A stretch of 25,283 nucleotides of DNA, taken from positions 1 through 25,283 of the forward strand of contig JBJEDY010000071.1 of the NCBI GenBank assembly GCA_051872535.1. Direction: 5' to 3'. The stretch comes from CAOJBM01 sp051872535 (GTDB lineage: Bacteria; Bacillota_I; Bacilli_A; RF39; UBA660). Below the pieces are notes generated by a model. That model was given only the letters and a program-made list of their open reading frames with translations, had not been told where the DNA came from and did no database searches. Below, piece by piece: positions 23,193-25,283 of the stretch. Position numbers and translations under genes: made by a program. The number at the start of each line of letters is the position of its first letter. The stretch's first letter is position 1.

Positions 23193-24095
23193 ATGAAAAA
23201 AGTTGATTTAAAAATTGATAAATTTGTTGATTTATTAAATAGATGTGCAATATATGGTGAATATGGATATTACATAAGTCCTTTAGTTATGACAACAATA
23301 ATTTCAGAAGAATTGAATTTGTCAATGTCTATTAAAGAAGTAATTAATTATATAAAGAATGCTAGAGTTCAAATTACTGATGAAGAAATAAAAAAGTATT
23401 TAAAATTAAGATTTGAACAAGACGATTCTGAATTAAAAATAAGACAAGAAAATAGAAAGAAATTAGGTAAAAACCCTACAGAATGGACTAAAGAAGATAT
23501 TGAAAATGCTTCACAACAATTTGTTGATGACTTAGTTTCAGCTAAGTATAAATATGATCCATATACTTTGGAATATTTTAAAAAATATATAGATATTTTA
23601 AAAGAAAAAAGCTTATCATTATGTGAAATTGTAAATAAAATACAAAATATAGCACTTGGTAAAATAAATGATGAAAATGAAATAAAACAAATAATTGATT
23701 CATTGTCAGAGTATGATATTAAAATTTTAGAAAATGGCAATATTTATTATCAAGATGTGATAAGATTGTTAACACCTTTAATTGAGAATGTATTAGCATT
23801 GAAGGAAAAGGTTGAAAGAGCAAACAATTTAGAAACATACTTAAATTTTTCTGTTTCAAAACATTCTTTATATAGAGATGGATTTACTGAGGATGATATT
23901 TATCCAAAAAGAGCACTTCAAGTTAAAAATTATGGATTTGATACAGGTTATATTCGATTATCGTATTCACAAAAAGAACAAATTCAAAAAGATCATTTAG
24001 AAAATTTTTCTGCATGGCTTGATTTAGTTTATAAAACAACATTAGAAGAAAAAATAGAATACAAAGAACAATCAAAGAGATTAATTAAAGACTAA
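23193..24095 (+). CDS. Hypothetical protein at the end of the lipid operon, 300 aa
   Basis: I do not recognise this family. The start is set by AGGAGG six nt before the ATG at 23193; an in-frame ATG at 23166 would start before that site. The protein is soluble, mostly helical and charged, with no signal peptide or membrane span. Residues ~60-110 (DEEIKKYLKLRFEQDDSEL, NPTEWTKEDIENASQQF) and ~200-230 (LIENVLALKEKVERANNLE) look like long helices, the latter possibly coiled coil. The C-terminal part has SLYRDGFTEDDIYPKRALQV. It may be a cytoplasmic partner of the membrane enzymes encoded before it or simply a read-through gene; the 31-nt gap without terminator favours co-transcription. Confidence 0.75.
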   Translation: MKKVDLKIDKFVDLLNRCAIYGEYGYYISPLVMTTIISEELNLSMSIKEVINYIKNARVQITDEEIKKYLKLRFEQDDSELKIRQENRKKLGKNPTEWTKEDIENASQQFVDDLVSAKYKYDPYTLEYFKKYIDILKEKSLSLCEIVNKIQNIALGKINDENEIKQIIDSLSEYDIKILENGNIYYQDVIRLLTPLIENVLALKEKVERANNLETYLNFSVSKHSLYRDGFTEDDIYPKRALQVKNYGFDTGYIRLSYSQKEQIQKDHLENFSAWLDLVYKTTLEEKIEYKEQSKRLIKD

Positions 24096-24178
24096 TTCTG
24101 TTTGATAAGCGTTTGTTATGATTTGAAGATGTTAAAGTTATTAGATTAAACAAGTACTATTATAAAAATTAACATAAT

Positions 24179-24209
24179 AGATAGATTGATACAAAATCTA
24201 TCTTTTTTT
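24179..24209 (+). terminator. Terminator of the lipid operon
   Basis: AGATAGATT (24179-24187) pairs perfectly with AATCTATCT (24195-24203) around a 7-nt loop, followed by T's to 24209. It lies ~84 nt after the last gene. Confidence 0.9.
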
Positions 24210-24210
24210 G

Positions 24211-24219
24211 TGGTATAAT
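24211..24219 (+). promoter_or_regulatory. Extended -10 promoter of the deoxyribosyltransferase-like gene
   Basis: TGGTATAAT at 24211-24219, two nt after the terminator U-tract. It predicts an unusually long (~75 nt) leader before the gene at 24300. Confidence 0.68.
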
Positions 24220-24234
24220 TGAATAGATTAAATT

Positions 24235-24268
24235 CTTAAAGATTTGAAGTGTTAAAATGCTCTTTAAG
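24235..24268 (+). other. Leader hairpin before the deoxyribosyltransferase-like gene
   Basis: CTTAAAGA (24235-24242) is perfectly complementary to TCTTTAAG (24261-24268) with an 18-nt loop. The loop and flank contain a copy of GATTTGAAG(A)TGTTAAA also found at 24120-24136. No U-tract follows. It lies in the 5' leader and could be regulatory; no known riboswitch is recognised. Confidence 0.4.
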
Positions 24269-24299
24269 TAGAACTGATTAGGAAAGGATTTGTGATAAA

Positions 24300-24821
24300 A
24301 TGATAATCAATTATTCAGATCAAGAGGTTATAAAGGGGAAAAAATCCATATTTTTAGCAGGACCAACTCCACGAGGGGAGAATGCCGTTTCTTGGAGAAA
24401 AGAGTCTTGTCAAATTTTAGAACAATTAGGATTTGATGGTGTTGTTTATGTTCCCGAATATTCAACTTGGAGGCCTAAAGGAGATTATGTTGATCAAGCA
24501 ATGTGGGAAAGAGAGGCGTTAACAGAAGCAACAGTTATTATGTTTTGGATTCCTAGAAGTTTACCTGATATGCCTGCATTTACTACAAATGTTGAGTTTG
24601 GATATTGGTTACATTCTGGAAAAGTAATATATGGACGTCCTGATAATGCCCCAAAAATAAAATATTTGGATTGGTTATATAAAGAAGATTATAATAAAAA
24701 TCCAATAAAAAATTTAGATGATTTGTTAAAAGAATCAATAATACTAACAAATCAATTATATGATGAAAAGAATTTTGAAATACTACCATTAGATAAAAGA
24801 AAGATATTAGTGAAAAAGTGA
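24300..24821 (+). CDS. Nucleoside 2-deoxyribosyltransferase-like protein
   Basis: A 173-aa protein of the nucleoside 2-deoxyribosyltransferase-like group (Nuc_deoxyrib_tr2 type), enzymes that cleave or exchange N-glycosidic bonds of nucleosides or nucleotides. SIFLAGPTPRGENAVSWRKE is the N-terminal nucleotide-binding loop. VDQAMWEREALTEATVIMFW carries the usual WE..AL...D/T region. TTNVEFGYWLHSGKVIYGRP holds the catalytic-type glutamate (NVEFG). The exact substrate is unknown; relatives occur in nucleotide salvage and in prophage or ADP-ribose-related clusters. AAAGGA lies before the ATG. It has its own promoter and leader and is followed by degraded sequence, so it may be part of an accessory insertion. 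Confidence 0.82.
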   Translation: MIINYSDQEVIKGKKSIFLAGPTPRGENAVSWRKESCQILEQLGFDGVVYVPEYSTWRPKGDYVDQAMWEREALTEATVIMFWIPRSLPDMPAFTTNVEFGYWLHSGKVIYGRPDNAPKIKYLDWLYKEDYNKNPIKNLDDLLKESIILTNQLYDEKNFEILPLDKRKILVKK

Positions 24822-24920
24822 TTTATACGTCAAAATAGCAAGAAGTAAAGGTGATTCACAAAACATCGCTTAATTTCTATTAAACATTCTTAAAATAAGA
24901 CTTATAAAAATATATTTATA

Positions 24921-25119
24921 TTGATAAAGTTAAAGATAAATAACCTGGATATAATTATTGCGATTGGATATAGAGTTATTTCTAAATAAGCAACAAATTT
25001 TAGAATATGGGCAACAAAAATATTGAAGGAATAAATGATTTGGCGAGGATTATTTTGAAGAAACACTCGAAAGAGAAAAGAAACAATTAGAAAATAAAAA
25101 ACTTGAAGGAATAAAGTAA
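24921..25119 (+). pseudogene. Decayed fragment of a RhuM-family gene
   Basis: In one frame (24927-25031) the translation reads INNLDIIIAIGYRVISK, a TAA stop (24987-24989), then ATNFRIWATKILKE and another TAA (25032-25034). In the +1 frame (25039-25119) it continues FGEDYFEETLEREKKQLENK. This order matches the RhuM (virulence RhuM/Fic-associated) family pattern YNLD.II..GYRV.S..G..FR.WAT..LKE followed near the end by FGEDYF.ELLER. With two stops, a frameshift, missing sequence between the blocks and no N-terminal half, it cannot make a working protein. The fragment ends just before the maf ribosome binding site. Assignment is from remembered family motifs; a translated search would confirm it. 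Confidence 0.7.
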
Positions 25120-25131
25120 AGGTGGTATAAA

Positions 25132-25283
25132 ATGAGAATAATATTAGCTTCATCTTCAAAATAAAGACAAGATATTTTTAATATGATAGGACTAAAATAT
25201 GATGTTATTACTAGCAATGATCCTGAAAAAAGTAATCAAACTAATCCTAATAAATATGTTGAAGAACTTTCGTTAAATAAAGC
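25132..25283 (+). pseudogene. maf-like gene with an early in-frame stop (runs off the window)
   Basis: AAAGGTGG precedes an ATG at 25132 that reads MRIILASSSK, then TAA (25162-25164), then RQDIFNMIGLKYDVITSN and a further KYVEELSLNKA. This is the N-terminus of Maf, the septum-associated nucleoside triphosphate pyrophosphatase, whose signature is ILASSSPRR..LL...G. The stop stands where the second residue of the Pro-Arg-Arg motif is expected, so the gene looks inactivated by one nonsense change, unless it restarts at the ATG at 25186 or so, which would lose the active-site SSS.RR loop. The rest of the gene is outside the window. A sequencing error is possible, but the adjacent RhuM fragment is also decayed. 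Confidence 0.75.

Noticed and set aside
23369..23740. 123-codon minus-strand ORF
   Set aside because: Entirely opposite the 300-aa gene at 23193-24095, with Ser/Phe-rich composition typical of a shadow frame and no ribosome binding site.
24583..24789. 68-codon minus-strand ORF
   Set aside because: Shadow of the deoxyribosyltransferase-like gene, low-complexity hydrophobic composition.
24902..25159. 85-codon minus-strand ORF
   Set aside because: It lies opposite the RhuM remnant and the maf start, is Phe/Ile/Leu-rich as expected from reversed A-rich coding DNA, and has no convincing ribosome binding site.
25162..25164. Stop-codon recoding in maf
   Set aside because: TAA ends many intact genes here and no recoding signal is visible; a nonsense change or sequence error is simpler.

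Overview
The window is a strongly AT-rich stretch of a low-GC Gram-positive (Firmicutes/Bacilli-type) chromosome. TGA serves as an ordinary stop codon (for example at 534-536, 16477-16479 and 21309-21311) and tryptophan is TGG, so this is not a code-4 mycoplasma. Small compact genes, AGGTG-type ribosome binding sites, a zinc-type L32, an inactive PolA proofreading domain and simple phospholipid/polyglycerol-phosphate genes fit an uncultured gut Bacilli/Tenericutes-like lineage (RF39-type). That placement is inference from gene style, not from a marker search.

Layout: (1) 1-2787: the 3' end of a surface or tail-fibre-like gene, then two tightly spaced unknown genes. (2) 2798-7066: polA, a degenerate cation-efflux-like membrane protein and mutM, with the last two overlapping by 80 nt. 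(3) 7077-9003: tmcAL facing away from a DUF177-rpmF pair, the classical ribosome/tRNA neighbourhood. (4) 9037-10825: a zinc-ribbon, membrane-anchored thioredoxin-like protein, convergent with a DUF368 polyprenyl-phosphate transporter. (5) 10916-14475: an envelope cluster of lemA, a TasA/camelysin-like secreted protein, a short membrane-anchored stub and a DUF2207 protein with a Gly/His tail. (6) 14548-18212: YgjP-like protease, SpoU methyltransferase, rimM, trmD and an unknown gene, then rplS behind an L19-type leader. (7) 18204-24095: lepB, then a lipid/envelope operon: small membrane protein, OpgB/LtaS-like phosphoglycerol transferase, pssA, psd, an MprF-flippase-like protein and an unknown gene. 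(8) 24120-25283: a nucleoside 2-deoxyribosyltransferase-like gene followed by a decay zone with a broken RhuM-family remnant and a maf gene carrying a nonsense codon near its start.

Two regulatory habits recur. Terminators often overlap the stop codon of the gene they end. The last T of the terminator U-tract often doubles as the T of a TGnTATAAT extended -10 promoter for the next gene, making compact terminator-promoter relays. Only two genes lie on the minus strand. Functionally the window mixes translation factors and RNA modification, DNA repair and cell-envelope lipid metabolism. I found no complete mobile element, CRISPR array, tRNA or rRNA. The most notable material is the degenerate transporter overlapping mutM, the surface-protein cluster, the terminator-promoter fusions and the RhuM/maf decay zone.
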